Shown in pieces: positions 34,701-48,039 of a stretch of 64,000 nt of DNA. The notes beneath the pieces were generated by a model. It saw nothing but the letters and a program-made list of their open reading frames with translations. It was not told the origin of the DNA and ran no database searches. The stretch is from Datisca glomerata (lineage: Eukaryota; Streptophyta; Magnoliopsida; Cucurbitales; Datiscaceae): positions 791,152-855,151 of the forward strand of contig QANY01005609.1 of NCBI GenBank assembly GCA_003255025.1, given 5' to 3'. The translations under genes were made by a program, and so were the position numbers. How positions within the stretch are numbered: position 1 is the stretch's first letter; every line of letters starts with the position of its first letter.

Positions 34701-34780
34701 TGGGTTGAGCTTCAATACAAAATTATTCTACGTGCTTGAATATAAAATGTGGGTTGGTACAACAATATTAACTTATACAA
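31740..34780. other. Unassigned DNA; G+C-richer patch at 32290-32700
   Basis: 32290-32700 stands out by composition (GCACGTTGGGGGCTAGCCGC and similar), with short open frames on both strands but no domain I recognise. It could be the interior of the non-autonomous element suggested by the site at 31723. The open frame at 32924-33160 (78 residues) has no recognisable domain. Confidence 0.4.
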
Positions 34781-34789
34781 CGTCGTGTA

Positions 34790-35900
34790 GTTTAGATTTA
34801 ACAAATATATGTTCAAAACAAACAATGTTATTTAGCAAAGAACATACATAAAAAAATCAAGAGTCAGTGTTTAACAGTGTCATCTTGTAGATTGAAAATG
34901 ATGTCCTATTTTAGATTTGCCCAGTTGTAATTTCAGCGTAGCAAGTTGATTTGATGGAAGAATAATTTGCTCAAGCTTTGACAACTTACGCTTGGGCATA
35001 GTGGCCCCAATATGGGGTCCCGTTAAAAGGAGAATTCATATATTTTATAACATATCATCAGAAGGAATAATCTTTTCATCCCACATCAATTTTACTATTT
35101 TCAATTATATATCCCAGCACACAAAAAAGAACTTTTAATATCATGACACCGTCCTAAAGTAATGTTATTTTAAGTTCAATATCAGGAACTTTAACGACTT
35201 TGCTAGGTAGTTTAGTTTCAATAATTCATGGTTCGACAACAACCAAAGTTGTTGACTGATTTGGTTTATTTTAATCAAAATGCTTATGGAAACCTGTTAG
35301 ATTGATCACTATTAGATTTCCTAATTGGAAGTAAATTTGGCTTTCAAAAGTTGTGTAACTTGAAGTAAATTTGGACATGAAGTAATTCAATTTCAGAGTT
35401 GATGTATCGAAATATGCAGTTGAAGAACTCAAGGTCAGAGCAAAGATTTCAAGGTCACACAACTCAAGTACTAAGGAAAATCTATGGCTGTATTTACAAC
35501 AACCTATTCGACAAAGAAATTGACAAAAAATAAACTTGTCAAAGGTCAGTGTTTAACAGCATCATCTTCACGATTCACACCAATTTTGTATTATATATTT
35601 TCAATTATGTAGTTAGAATATTAAAAATGAGTTTGACTTTCTGAATGTTTTATAAGTGGAAGTGAATCCACACATAAAATAATTCAATTTCAAAGTTGAT
35701 ATCCTAAAGTGTTTACTTGATGACTTAAAGGTCACACTCGAAGACTTTAAGGTCATTGAATTCATATACTAAAGTAACATAGGTATATATACAACTACCA
35801 ATTTTATTCGACAAAGAACATGAAAAAAACATGCCAAGAGCCAGTATTTAATTATGCATCTTCATGTAGGTAGGCGTATTGGTAATGAATTTGACTTTCG
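34790..35900. repeat. Diverged tandem repeats of roughly 300 bp and longer
   Basis: Three related segments share an AGCAAAGAA/CGACAAAGAA start, an A-rich run and GTCAGTGTTTAACAG..CATCTT, at about 34836-34890, 35508-35575 and 35808-35875. The last two also share the preceding part (CAAGGTCACA...ACTAAGG/ACTAAAG). The spacing is irregular. Confidence 0.6.
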
Positions 35901-36102
35901 AATGACTATGTAAAGTTATATGGAATAATGGTAAGATAAGACTCATCCTCACTCTCTTTATCAACATCTTGACACGATAATCTATAGTCTATCTGATTTT
36001 TTCATTTTATTTTACAAACTGAATCAACAGAGCAGCGTAACAATTCACATTGCATCTTAATTTTTTTACATTTGGTTGCCATAAAACATATGATGTTTTG
36101 AT

Positions 36103-36548
36103 ACAAGAAGAAAAGGAGGAAGAAGAAGAAGGGGAAGAAGAAGAGGAAGAAGAAGAATAGGAAGAAGAAGAAGAAGACGAAGAAGACAAAGAAGAAGAAG
36201 AAGAAGAAGAAGAAGAAGAAGAAGAAGAAGAAGAAGAAGAAGAAGGAAGAGGAGGAGGAATGAGCAGGAGGAGGAGGAGGAATGAGCAGGAGGAGGACGA
36301 ATGAGCAGGAGAATGAGAATGAGAAGGAGAATGAGAAGAATGAGAAGGAGAATGAGAGGAAGGAGAATGAGAAGAATGAGAAGGAGAAGAAGAAGAAGAA
36401 GAAGAATGAGAAGGAGAAGGAGAAGAAGAAGGAGAATAAGGATGAGAAGAAGAATGAGAAGGATGAGAAGAAGAACGAGATGAAGAACGAGGTGAAGAAT
36501 GAAAAGAAGAAGAATGAGAAGAAGAGGGAGAGTGGGAGAGAGAAGACA
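36103..36548. repeat. 445-bp purine tract, (GAA)n and GAGAATGA-type repeats
   Basis: The plus strand is almost pure A/G from 36103 to 36548. It has an uninterrupted (GAA)n core near 36188-36245 and then GAAGGAGAATGAGAAG-type higher-order repeats. The serine-, leucine- and arginine-rich open frames in all phases are compositional and are not genes. Confidence 0.95.
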
Positions 36549-38267
36549 TAATATGTATTGTATTGATACTTTAGTAATCAAAAGCTTAAAAATAATTACA
36601 TTATTTCAAAGAGTTGCTTACAATATTGGTTAAAATTGCTACTGACAAAGTCTATTAATTGAGAAGCTAACTAATAGTAGCTTGCACATACAGTAGTAGG
36701 TTAGACTTACTAGCTCCCTCATTAACAGCCTAAGTATAGATTTGCACAAATCTCCAACTTCAAAATAAATGTCCATGGAAAAGGCACGTAATGCGCATGA
36801 TAAACAGTATGTTAGAATATGCAAACAGAAATAATAACAACGATTAGTAATAAATGATCACAAATAACAAATATTCTTTTCATGAAATATTAAAGAATTC
36901 ATTAAAATTTCACTCAAACAAAATAATCAATTACATTATATGTAACAATAAACTATTGAACAAAACTAGCTAGTTACCTATTAGGTAGTTTCCATTCCAT
37001 CCCTACATAGCTTGTTGTTATATATAATGAAACTGATTGTTTAGGTTGAGTTCTTTCTTATCAATTATTTAATGTTTCTTGACAAGAAAAGTTGTTATTT
37101 GTGATAAATTGTTACTAATCAATGTCATTCTTTCTGCTTGGGGGTTGTAGCATAATAACATGGTAAACAACATGTAGCAAGTTTAAATTAAAGCAAAGCA
37201 TAACACATTGTTTTGGCCATATAAGTTTCCTTAACAAATATATATCATAGTGTTTCGAATAGATAAAAATTTCTCTCATGTTTATAAAGTCTAACTTGCA
37301 CAAATCTACAACGTCAAAATAGATGTCATTGATAAATGCATCTGATCTGTAAGATAATCGGACATTTTAAATTTTTACGCTAAAAGAGATTTAGGGAAGA
37401 GGGCAAACAGTTAAGAAAGATACTCAAACATAGTGTAGGATTGCAATTCAGGGGTTGCAAGACGTAGATGAAGGCCAACTGTTGAGAAATATACAAGGAA
37501 GAATTGGGGGAAACATTTTGAGAAAGACACAAGATATCTTGATCAAAGAACATAACCAGAAGGTAGGGAGGAAAAATTGAAGTGGCAGTAGTCATTAGAA
37601 TGAATTAAACAATGAGTTAACCTGATTATCCAAAGGGCCTATATATGGGCAAGATTAGAATCCTATTGTTAGACTGTTCCAGAAGGAGTATATACGCCTT
37701 ACTAGAAAACCTGAAGAGTAAATATGGGACCATATTGAAGACAACATTGATCGATTGCCTATGTTCAAAGTTTGGCATAGGGCCCCAAAAGTGTAGTCTT
37801 TAATTCTTAAAGACATTTGAAAAGAATAATCAATGTCGATCTAGATGTTGTAGTAATTGAGCCGTTATTTGTATTAATGGACAAATAAGATCAGTCAGTA
37901 AAAAGTAAATTTTATAAATAACCAATTATTAATCACATATCCCTAGTTCCCGACTAGAAATAGCACATGTGCGTTGCACATGATCTATGTATGAAGTCCA
38001 AATATGAAGTGTATAGTGTTTTATGACTATCATGCATTGTAAAACTTATATATGATTATTATTTATTATACATCTCTCAACCTTTGACATATAATTAAAT
38101 ATATGTATTCAAGTATATATTAACTGGTTAAATTACGAGTGAAAAGACCAATTAGACAATTAGATAATGTTTTTGAAGTGTGCACTTTCTTGAATATCAC
38201 TAACGTTAATATCCTTTAATATTCAAAATAAGTAGAAGATTTCTTTCATGAATATCTTTAAATGTAA
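36549..38267. other. Unassigned A+T-rich DNA
   Basis: No gene or element recognised. Short open frames on the minus strand (for example 37115-37303 and 37380-37595) lack domains. Confidence 0.5.
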
Positions 38268-38366
38268 ACTTGAAGACTTTAAGTTCATACTGGAGAGTTT
38301 ATGTCACACTTTAAGACTTTATGTTCATACTTGTAGACTTCAAATTCATACTTGAAGACTTCAAAG
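38268..38366. repeat. Short tandem repeat, ACTTGAAGACTTTAAGTTCAT type
   Basis: Four imperfect copies of a 21-32-bp unit (ACTT.AAGACTT.A.GTTCATACT). Related words occur at 35720-35760 (CTTAAAGGTCACACTCGAAG). Confidence 0.8.
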
Positions 38367-38979
38367 TTACGTGCCGAAATCATACAGTTCTTACTCCATA
38401 TTTAAAGTGGCATAGGGCTTTAAATTCAATATGACAGCCTCAGAAGACATTAAAAAAGACTAGTCAATGCTGATCTTGATGTTGTAGAATCTGGGTTGTG
38501 CAAAGTTATAAGTATTCATAGTACATGTATTTCGTTCTAGCAACTTTTGTGCGAGGTTTTATTGAACTCAAAACAACATATAAAGTAGAAAATACATACT
38601 TAAACATCATATTAGAGCTAGGTTTGATGGAAATAGGAATGACATTTTTACATGACATGTGAAAATAGTAGGCTTTTCCTTTACGGAAAATGTCAATTAA
38701 GTAACCAATCTTTAAGAATCCCTTTGAGCAGCATTGTTCCCAAAGTTTGTCCTTCACAAAACAAGCATTAAAGTAAATTCAATATAAATATCATTATCTC
38801 TAGTTAACGTTAATAAAATGACTATGTTTTTCTTATGGAATTTTGTTTTAAAAGATGGTTTTTAGAGGGAATTAATGTTGAGCCAACTGAACAATAAGAA
38901 GAGCGTTACCATTACCTATTGCCAACCTTTCAATGCTAGTTTATCTTATGCTAGGCTGAGATTGATGAAATCATTGGTA

Positions 38980-40025
38980 ATATGATGAGATCATGCCATA
39001 TTACACACAGAGTCAGGAGAAGTCACATAGGCTGGTGGTGAAACCATGTATGCTGTAGGAGTTGAAGATGATCCTACAAAAGGTGAGCTAGCCGTAGTGG
39101 GTAAATTCTGTTATGCAGCTCCTACTTGAAAGTTACTTTTCTCATATCTATAGTAGCACATTGCAAACTTTGTGCTCTGGTTTAGCACATTCCTGGCATA
39201 TAACTCTATTCGAGCCACTTCCTCCATGACCTCCTCTTTTCACATTAAAAATTACTCATGTTATTCTGAGATTGAGGTATTCCTCTTCCAAAATCTTATT
39301 CATCTATTGTCCATGGCCATAAACCTACTGAGCACCATTGTTTCCATTTCCTGTATGTGCTATTAACAGATTAGCACACATCTTGGAATTGGCCTCTCCC
39401 TCAGCCAATTGTTTCTCTAAACAAATTTCATGACACCTTAGCAAATGCCTAAACTCCTACATGCGACGATTTTTCAGTTCTTGGGGTAATGCTCACAACG
39501 ACTAAATCTAACTCGAGTCTTAACCCATTAATGATGCACATAACATGTTCTTCTTTAGAAATTGCTTGACCTGCTATGGCCAGACTATCTCCTAGTGTCC
39601 TCATTTTATCACAAAATTATGAAATTGTTGTATTACCTTTGTTGCAGATGCGTATAGCGCGTTGTAGCTACATAACTCTCTTACCTTTGATTGACAGGAA
39701 AAGTTTTTAAAAATAATTCACTTCAGCTGAGTTGATATATTGTGTCACAGTGCTAAGAACTATTCTGTCATAGAAGATCTTAGCCAACTCAAGCGTAATT
39801 GATCTTTCCTAATCCAAATGATGTACTCTGGAACTATGTGAGACCTCCACAAAATAGTTGTTTCTATCTAGGTTTACAGAAGCTGAAATTTTAAGAGTGT
39901 TTGAGAACAGATTACGCACATTGCTTGAACTTAAATTTTTTGTAGAGTTGCTACTGTTAGTGGTGTTTCGTAGTGGTGACTGCCATTGGACGTGAGTATT
40001 CTTGTAGCTCTGATACCATGAAAGA
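38980..40025 (-). pseudogene. Ty1-copia gag relic, family B (first copy)
   Basis: Minus-strand sequence begins at a primer-binding site CATGGTATCAGAGCTACAAG (about 40003-40022). It continues through a decayed copia gag resembling 57340-58660. The zinc-knuckle remnant ICQECAKPEHKVCN lies at about 39150-39200 and has lost the CX2CX4HX4C spacing. Shared words with the second copy include ACCATGTATGC(T/A)G. Frames are heavily broken and no protease or later domains are seen at lower coordinates. Confidence 0.7.
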
Positions 40026-41163
40026 CTTCAAATATGAGATATGAAGGGAATGATCTCATCATCATCTCTTATGATGATCAGTAGTGTATGTAAGGATCAC
40101 TATGACATATATTATTAGTAGGCCTTCGTCAAAATTCCAATTGTTGGTAAAGTTATGGAAAAAATGGCTTAATAGAGTGTACTTTGCCCATTCTTTTTCA
40201 ATTTCTAAGCAATTTTAAGATGGCTGTGATCATTTTGGAAGTGCCTTTTTATTGATGCATTCATCAATACCTTACTTTAACACACACACACATTATTTTA
40301 TATGTGATTTTCTTTGAATTTATTATTCTTCTATACGTCAGAGAACTTTTTCAAGAAACACATATCTAATACATACTTCTTACAAAAAAGCTTTAACGTA
40401 TAAGAAATGTTTTGAAAGATACAAAAGTGATTCAAAAGTTCAAGCTAGATAGATTAACATTTAAAATATTGTCCTCAAATATATGAAGCGCTTTGAAGCA
40501 TATAATGCTCTTTCACAAATTTGAAGTACTTATTAAACCAGTTATATAGTACCTGATATGATATTTTATTATGTATATCATTTTATTGTGTTGCCTAGTT
40601 CAAAATTATTTATATCGATGGAGTATTAAAAGGGTGGTACGTTAGCGACAATCAACTGACTGTCGTTTTTGCATTAATATTTTCTAATGCAATCAATGTA
40701 CATATGAGAATAAAAATAAATCATTTTTATTTTGTAACTAAGGCGACAAAGAAAATTACAAGAGAAAAAGAGACAAAAGTCAAAGTTCAAAATTCATTTG
40801 TTTAAAATAAAACTGGAATTTTAATTTTGTCTCATAGTAAGTAATGAAGTATCAATATAACAGCTAATATGACTCTCTCTCTAAGTGAGAGTCTCTCTCT
40901 AGATTTTCTGCGTGTTTGGTTTTTCTCCAGCCTTTTCCCTCCTAGGAGGGAGCTTCTCCTATGGTTAACTCCATAGCCAGTGATGGTGATGATGAGGGAA
41001 GCTTACAAAATGAATGTGGTGGCCTTGAAGCCATTTCCCAATGAATCTTCCCTAGTTTAAAGGATAACCTTACTAAGGGTGATGGTTTTTCTGGACGTGG
41101 TGAAGGGCAGGGTGGTACTTTGGATCATTTGGCCTTGGATAAGGGAGAAAAACTTGCAACTTC
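40026..41163. other. Unassigned A+T-rich DNA, possibly LTR of copia family B at its left edge
   Basis: The first few hundred bases follow the primer site of the minus-strand copia relic and may be its LTR, but do not obviously match the LTR at 58669-59057. Nothing else is recognised. Confidence 0.35.
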
Positions 41164-42838
41164 ATGGTTAATGAAGAACTCCTACATGCTGGTTTCGAAG
41201 ACTTATCGATGAGCATGAATCATGTGAATGTATCTAAAAAGATGAACTTGGCAAAAGAACAGATTATTAAGAACCTTGAAACTATATTGCAAGACCAACC
41301 AGATTGCACTATTCATAATGTGCTACGAAGTAGGGACTTCTTAGTCCATGAGGTTACTCGACTATGGAGTGAAAAATGGGCTAGAAGTCTTAGAGCTTCA
41401 AGCTCATCCAAAATGGATTTTAACTCTTTTATGAAGGTTGAACAACGATTGCATGAGGTTGAAGATGATGCTGACTTGTGTGTAAGTGATGGAAATGTTG
41501 AGGTTGACATTGGGGAGGGCAACCTTGAACAAAAGGACAAAAGTAGTCTTTTGGCTAAAACGACTCCCATCCCCTTAATAGGTATGGATGTTCCGACTTT
41601 CGAAAAAGGTATCCTTGCGCACACTAGTATCCACCAATCATCATAGGATATATCATAGCCTCCTCAAATCAGTGAGTAGTGTTCCTGTGAATAGTAACCC
41701 TACTCAGGATCAACCTATTTATGTTGTTGAGACTTTCATCAACCAAGTGGATAATGACACAAGCCAAAGGAACGAGCATGAAGCTGGTCCTAAATTTTCT
41801 TGGGCTGAGAAGGTCAAAGGGAGGAAACCCACCAAGATGTCCTATGTTGAACCTGTGTGCAAAGGCAAAGCTGCCCAAGTGAATGTCTTAGTTGGCATTA
41901 TTAAGAAATGTAATAAGCTTGGAGGTCTAGCATTGTAGGTTATTTCATAGACAGAAGACCCCCATTTTCTATGGTTAACATGCTGCTCACTTGCTGTGGA
42001 GTAATATAGGGTTTCAGCAGGTCCTGGCCGCTAACTTTGTACTATATCTTAAGCAAAGAGATTCAATCTTGGATGAGGGAGCTTGACATCTTGTTGGTAG
42101 ACCTGTTAAGGCATGGCATAAGGACATGCAGCTCACTAAGGAAGCCATGCAATTTATTCCAGTCTGGATTAAATTTTGGGGAGTGCCTTTAAAGTTCTGG
42201 AATGGTGAGGGCCTGAGTAGAATAACCAGTGCTATTGGCACCCCTTTTCTTGCTGACACTATGAATGAAAATTTCACCAGAGTGTCCTATGCCAAAGTGT
42301 GTATGGAAGTAGATGTGTAAGTTGAAATAATTAAATCTATCCAGGTTAATTTACCCAACTATAGATCCATTAAGGTCGATGTGAAATATCAAGGCCTCCC
42401 TAGAAGGTTCCTTAAATGGAAAGTGTTTGGGCATGACTATTCTTCTCACTCTACCCAAACTAAGTCCCACTAGAAGCCTGTTCCTAAACATCATGTCAAA
42501 CACGCCCCTTACCAACAATGGATCCTTGTGAGAAAGTTACCCTCTTTGCCTCTTCAGGATGAAGCTCCGGTAGCTGTGGGTACTCCTAAACATGCTAACT
42601 TGATTCTTGTGGTTACTGTTACTGCCCCTTCCTACCCAATCACTCAGATTGTGTCCAGAATGCCTTTGCTAATTAGAGGGTGAGGATGACACCATGAACC
42701 CTTAGGCAGATAATGTTGAGGATCAGGCCATGGTCCCTCAGGAAAATAGTGATGTCGAACCTCCTAAACTAGAGGTGGTTTGTGATAGACCTCAGGATGA
42801 GCCTCTAGATGAGCTTAGTCCTCCTATGGCCCCATAAT
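41164..42838 (+). pseudogene. LINE ORF1-like (DUF4283/zinc-knuckle type) relic
   Basis: The most telling part is 42126-42320: FIPVWIKFWGVPLKFWNGEG, then LSRITSAIGTPFLAD and RVSYAKVCMEVDV. This is the DUF4283-type nucleic-acid-binding domain found in ORF1 of plant L1 LINEs and derived genes. Next come IKVDVKYQGLPRRF and KWKVFGHDYSSHS, where a CCHC knuckle would normally be (only remnants). Upstream, 41164-41646 encodes 160 residues with KEQIIKNLETILQDQPD and an acidic stretch. PKFSWAEKVKGRKPTKMSYV (about 41790) is the usual SWA.VV segment before DUF4283. Several stops separate these parts. Not functional. Confidence 0.72.
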
Positions 42839-42888
42839 ACAATAACCTTACTTTTTGTAATTATAGTATTTACTTGTCGTATTATTTA

Positions 42889-42955
42889 TTTACAGAATTG
42901 TTATATTATTATTATTTTTATTTAATCTTATAATGCAATACACCATTCCTAACAA
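42889..42955. repeat. Short repeat shared with 1010-1075
   Basis: ATTTACAGAATTGTTATATT, a TTA run and TTTAATCTTATAATGCAATACA occur both here and near 1010. Both sites are close to copia family A DNA (43337 and 1-741), so this may be part of that family's non-coding sequence. Confidence 0.7.
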
Positions 42956-43336
42956 TATTAATATAGTTAAATTCTATACAAGTTATTGCATTATAGGGTA
43001 AATTTTGTAAATTATTTTGGAAATTGATTTGGGGTTTTTCAACCTAAAAAAATTTATTTTAAATTCTCTACAAAATTTCAAAACGGAAGTAACTATACAG
43101 AGAAGTTATGTATAGTTTGAGTCCCTCCAATTACCTGAGAAATGAATACTTTTGGTAGGGTTGGTCCTGGATTGGGTCTAAGAAGCCTACCAATTCACCT
43201 TAATAGTTATCTATAAATGTGCTACTTGGTTTAATTTGGAAAATATTGAGAAAGTTAGCATATTTTCATATTCGAGCAAATAGAATAATTTTCAAAGTGT
43301 TGATACACTTCTGGTTTATATTTCAGATAAGGAAAT

Positions 43337-46300
43337 ATGGCAACTGAAACCAACAACAATGTTGCAGCGAACCATGCTTGTGAAAACCAAGGGCTAACCC
43401 TACTATTGAGGCTCAAGTGGAAAATCTGGGTGTGCAGAACCCACATCTGACCCATGTAGCTCGTATGGCACCAATGCCTATGCCCATTTCTCATAGAAAG
43501 AAACCTACGAAATGTAACGTTTGAATTTCAAAAAAGGTGGTAGCAAAAGATACTCTTCTACCTGACAATGCTGAATCTTACAAAATGCTTGACTGAAGAA
43601 GATCATAAGCTCAATGATGATGAGAAGGATTTCAAAATGATTATTGCTATTGATGCTTGGAAACATTCTGATTATTTATATAAATTACATAATGAATGGT
43701 TTTTCTTATTCTTTGTATAATGTTTATTCTGACAAGAAAACAATAAAGGATCCATGAGAATCTCCTGAATGAAAGTACAAGATTGAGGATGCAGCGCTAA
43801 GAAATTTATCATCGCCACTTTCTAGAGTTCAAAATGGGGGATTCCAAAATGATAATAAGTCAAGTGCAAGAACTTTAAATTATCCTGCACGGTATCCATG
43901 CTGAGTGAATCATTTCAAGTGGCTTTTATTATTGAGAAATTGCCTCCTGGATGAAAGGATTTCAAGAATTATCTCAAGCACAAATGAAAGGAAATGAGCA
44001 TCAATGATCTTATTATTCGACTTCGAATCGAAGAAGATATTAGGCTATCCGAAAGAAGAGGGCCAAACCCTGTTGCTGCAGTAAAGGCTAATATTGTGGA
44101 GCATGGTCAAGGTTTTAAAGCTAACAAGACCAACAACAAAGGAAAGGGTCCAAACAAACTAGAACCTAAAGGAGAGATTTCTATGAAACCAAAGTTCCAA
44201 GGCAAGTGCTACAATTGTGACAAGTTGGGTCACAAATAATCTGAGTGTAGACTGCCTAAGAGAAACAAGAAGGCTAATGTGATTAACAACATTGCTCGAG
44301 ACGTTTCTGATATTAACCTCTCAGCAGTGGTTTCTGAGGTCAACATTTGGATCAATTCCAAAGGAATGGTGGATTGACACTAGGGATACCTGCCATGTGT
44401 GTTCTGACTGTGAGATGTTCTCTACCTTTAGAGCTATCTAGCATGGAGAGAAGCTGTTCATGGGAAACTCGACCACCTCTGAGATCAAATGCCAAGGAAA
44501 AGTGGCATCGAAGAATAGTTCTAGGAAGGAATTGACTATGATCAATGTACTGTACGTACCTGAAATCAGAAAGAACCTTGTGTCTGGTTCACTACTGTAT
44601 AATCATGGATTTCGTATGCTATTTCATTCAAAAAAATTGTTTTGTCTAAGAGTAGAATGTATGTTGGTAAGGGTTATATGAGTGATGAAATGTTCAAAAA
44701 CTCAATGTAATAACTTTGGTCAAACCCAATATTAATAAAACTAGTTGTTCTGCTTACTTGTTTGAGTCTTCCAATTTATGACATGGTAGACTAGGTTAGG
44801 TTAATTATGATACTTTACATAAAATAATTAACTTGGATCATATACCAACATTTTATATTGATTCCAATCACAAGTTTGGAACTTATGTAGAGGCTAAATC
44901 AATGAGGTCATCATTCCAAAATATTGAAAAACACCAAACCATGTGATTTAATTCACAATAATATATGTGATTTAAAATTTGTATAAACAAGAGGTGGTAA
45001 TAAGTATTTTATTACTTTCGTTGATGATAACACGAAATACTGTTATGTATATTTGCTAAAGAGCAAGGATGAAGCTATAGAGAAATTTATTATCTATAAA
45101 AATGAAGTTAAGAATCAACTCAATAAGAAAATTAAGGTGCTAAGAAGTGTTAGGGGTGGTGAGTATGAATCGCCTTTTGTTAAGATTTGTGATGAACATG
45201 AGAATATAACATGAAACCACAACACCTTATTCACATCAATCTAATGGTGTTGCTGAACGTAAAAACTGTACAATGAAGAAAATGATGAACGTATTGTTGA
45301 TCAGTTCTAGATTACCTCAGAACATGTGAGGAGAAGTCATTTTGACGGCTAATTATCTTTTGAATAAGATACCGAAAAAGAAAGAGGATAAGACCCCATA
45401 TGAGTTATGGAAAAGTAGATAACTTTCATACAAATACTTACGAATGTAGGGATGCCTCACTAAGGTGATGGTATCTACACCCAAAAATGTGAAAATAGGA
45501 TAAAAACTATTGATTGCATTTTTATTGGTTATGCAAATAACAGTAGTGCGTATCGGTTCCTTGTATACGAATCTAGCAATCCTGAGATTCACAAGAATAC
45601 GATAACGGAATCTAGAAATACATCATTCTTTAAACATGTATTTCCTTACAAATCCAAGGAAGAGCCAAACTTTTCAAAAAGACTTCTTGAGACTATTGAT
45701 GAAGAAGATAGTCTGGACCAAGATGAAGAAGTCTAGATAGAACCTCGAAAGAGTAAAAGTGTTAGGACAGGAAAATATTTTGGTCCTAATTTTCTGACTT
45801 AAATGATTGAAAGTGAACCAAGAATGTTCAATGAAGCTGTAAACTCCAATGAAGGTCCATTTTGGAAAGAAGCCATTAAGAGTGAAATTGATTCAATTAT
45901 GCAAAATCATACTTGAGAATTAGTGGATCTTCCACCGGGTTGTAAATCTTTAGGTTCCAAGTGGATTTTCAAATGGAAAAATGAAAGCTGATGGATCAAT
46001 TGATAAATATAAAGCTAGGCTTGTAATTAAAGGCTACATATAGAAGGAAGGTCTTGATTGTTTTGATACATATTCTCTGATGTCGAGAATAAACTCCATT
46101 ATGATGGTACAAGCAATTACAACTTTGCGAAATCTTGAAGTACAACAAATGGATATGAGAACAATTTCTAAATGGAGATTTAGAGGAAAAAATATATATA
46201 TGGAACAACCAGAAGGGTTTTCTACTCTTGGGCAAGGAAAGAAAGTCTGTAAATTAGTCCAAGCATTGTATGGTTTGAAAAACGCACAAAAATAATGGCA

Positions 46301-46680
46301 TGAGAAATTTTTCAGTCACATGATATTAATTGGATTCAAAATCAATGAATGTGACAAATGCATCTATGTTAAAGATACGAGAATGGATATGTCATTGTGT
46401 GTTTGTATGTTGATGATATGCATATCGTTGGGAGTAATGATAAGATGATCAAATCTACAAAAGATATGTTAAAATCTAGATTGGATATGAAAGACTTGAG
46501 ATTTGCTGATGTTTATATTGGGAATAAAAATAAAAAGAAAATCATATGGACTTATTTTAAGTCACTCTCATTATGTAAATTCTATTCTTGAAAAATTTAG
46601 CAAAGATGACACTGGTGAATAAAAACCTCTGATGGATACAAAGTGTACATTTGTCCAAAGACATTAGGAATGAAACTAAC
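43337..46680 (+). pseudogene. Ty1-copia element, family A: gag, protease, integrase, partial RT
   Basis: Gag starts MATETNNNVAANHA at 43337. A knuckle CYNCDKLGHK-SEC (44207-44248) has a stop in its last spacer. Protease reads WWIDTRDTCHVC, with DTR in place of DTG. GAG-pre/integrase follow (ELTMINVLYVPEIRKNLVSG; YFITFVDDNTKYCYVYLL; integrase end at 45230). The RT N-terminus and the box LYVDDMHIVGS (about 46400) are visible. Similarity ends near 46680, so the RT end, RNase H and 3' LTR are missing. Stops and shifts are frequent. The segment 45223-45965 equals 1-741. The strand and domain order (protease-integrase-RT) identify copia. Confidence 0.88.
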
Positions 46681-46689
46681 TTGGATACA

Positions 46690-46890
46690 CACAGTTTTCC
46701 ACCTTGACTTAATTCAGGTTCGACTTAACTGAAAGTATTTGAAGTGGAATGGACCTAGATAGATATATGCTTCTACCTCAACTCAGTTTAGGTTTGATTT
46801 AAGAATATTTTTAAGAGAACCTAGAGCAAGCTTTTACCTCGACTCAATTTGAGTTCATTTAATCAGATATATTCGAAAAGATAGGTGATC
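46690..46890. repeat. Three imperfect tandem units of 70-85 bp
   Basis: Units start at CCACCTTGACTTAATTCAGG, TCTACCTCAACTCAGTTTAG and TTTTACCTCGACTCAATTTG. The first two end in ACCTAGA. They follow directly on the truncated copia RT. Confidence 0.7.
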
Positions 46891-48029
46891 TAATTTATGC
46901 AAGTGCCGCATGATAGCAAGAGTTGAATCAATACATGCTCCAAATGTCTAGTAAGTCTCAAGGACTTCAAATGGATATCGTTAGTGATTTCTGCAATGTA
47001 ACTGTATCAAAGTAAGTGAGGTGATGTATGTCTATACATCGTAAATAATGATTGTAACTGCAAATGTGATAATTTTTGGCTCTGTACATGCTATGCATGA
47101 TTGCAAGAAATTTTGTGATGATTTCTTTTTTCTGAAAATGTAAATATCTTTTGATGACATCTTTTCATAAAAGAATTAGGTCATTGTTTTCATCTCCATT
47201 ATTCTTTAAAAACATTTACTCGGCACAGTATCATGGATTGTCAAGGAAATATCGAGTATATTCTCGAGAAAATGATGCCTCATGCATTGGTTGCTGCCCT
47301 CAATTTAGACTTTTGTCTATGAAAGAGAAAAATAAATGATTTTTCCTCATGCTGCTTCTTTTCTTCATTTCTAATTGTGTAAATACTCAATAGTTTCTTT
47401 CTGAATTCTTTATTGGTGTCTCTTGCTATTATAATCCTTCGTTCTTGCTCATGGTGCCTTTTAGATTTTCCCATGATTACAGCTCTTCTCCTATTTTTGT
47501 TTTCTAGAAATCGGCTTACGCTTCAATATTGCAACTCTATTTCAACGGGGGAGGTTAACGAGAAGGTTCTTCTGTCACGATCTATTTTATGAAATGTTAG
47601 AACCCGCTTTCTGAGTTTTCATTGTGAATTTATTGGCCTACAACCACATTCTTTCCCATAGCGGTTTTATGCCCTCAGACTGTAATATTACTTTCTCTTA
47701 TTTTATTTTGAAAGTATATCCATTAACTTTCACCGAACTAACTTTATGCTTCTAAGTCATTTCAAGGCCAATCAATTGTGTTCTCTTTGTGCCTTGGTAT
47801 TACAGAAGGAATTCAAAGAAATAATTGGAATAAAAGAAAGAAAGAGTATATATGTGCATCTGAAAAGGCTCTTAATTGATGAGAAAGAAATAATAATATT
47901 TACAAACAAAATTTTACTCAAATTATGGAACAAGAATTTCTCCCATATTCGAGACCACTCTTTTTTAGGACAAAAATGTTTTGCCAAACTTCTATTTTTC
48001 CATACTTAGAGCAATCTAACAAAATACTT
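46891..48029. other. Unassigned DNA, partly 3' non-coding region of the next gypsy element
   Basis: No gene seen. The element to the right is transcribed leftward and its pol ends near 48030, so part of this stretch may be its 3' untranslated region. No LTR end was recognised. Confidence 0.4.
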
Positions 48030-48039
48030 CTTGAATGTA

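Noticed and set aside
36007..36581. Ser-, Leu- and Arg-rich open frames of 60-180 residues
   Set aside because: All come from one purine/pyrimidine repeat; composition alone explains the lack of stops.
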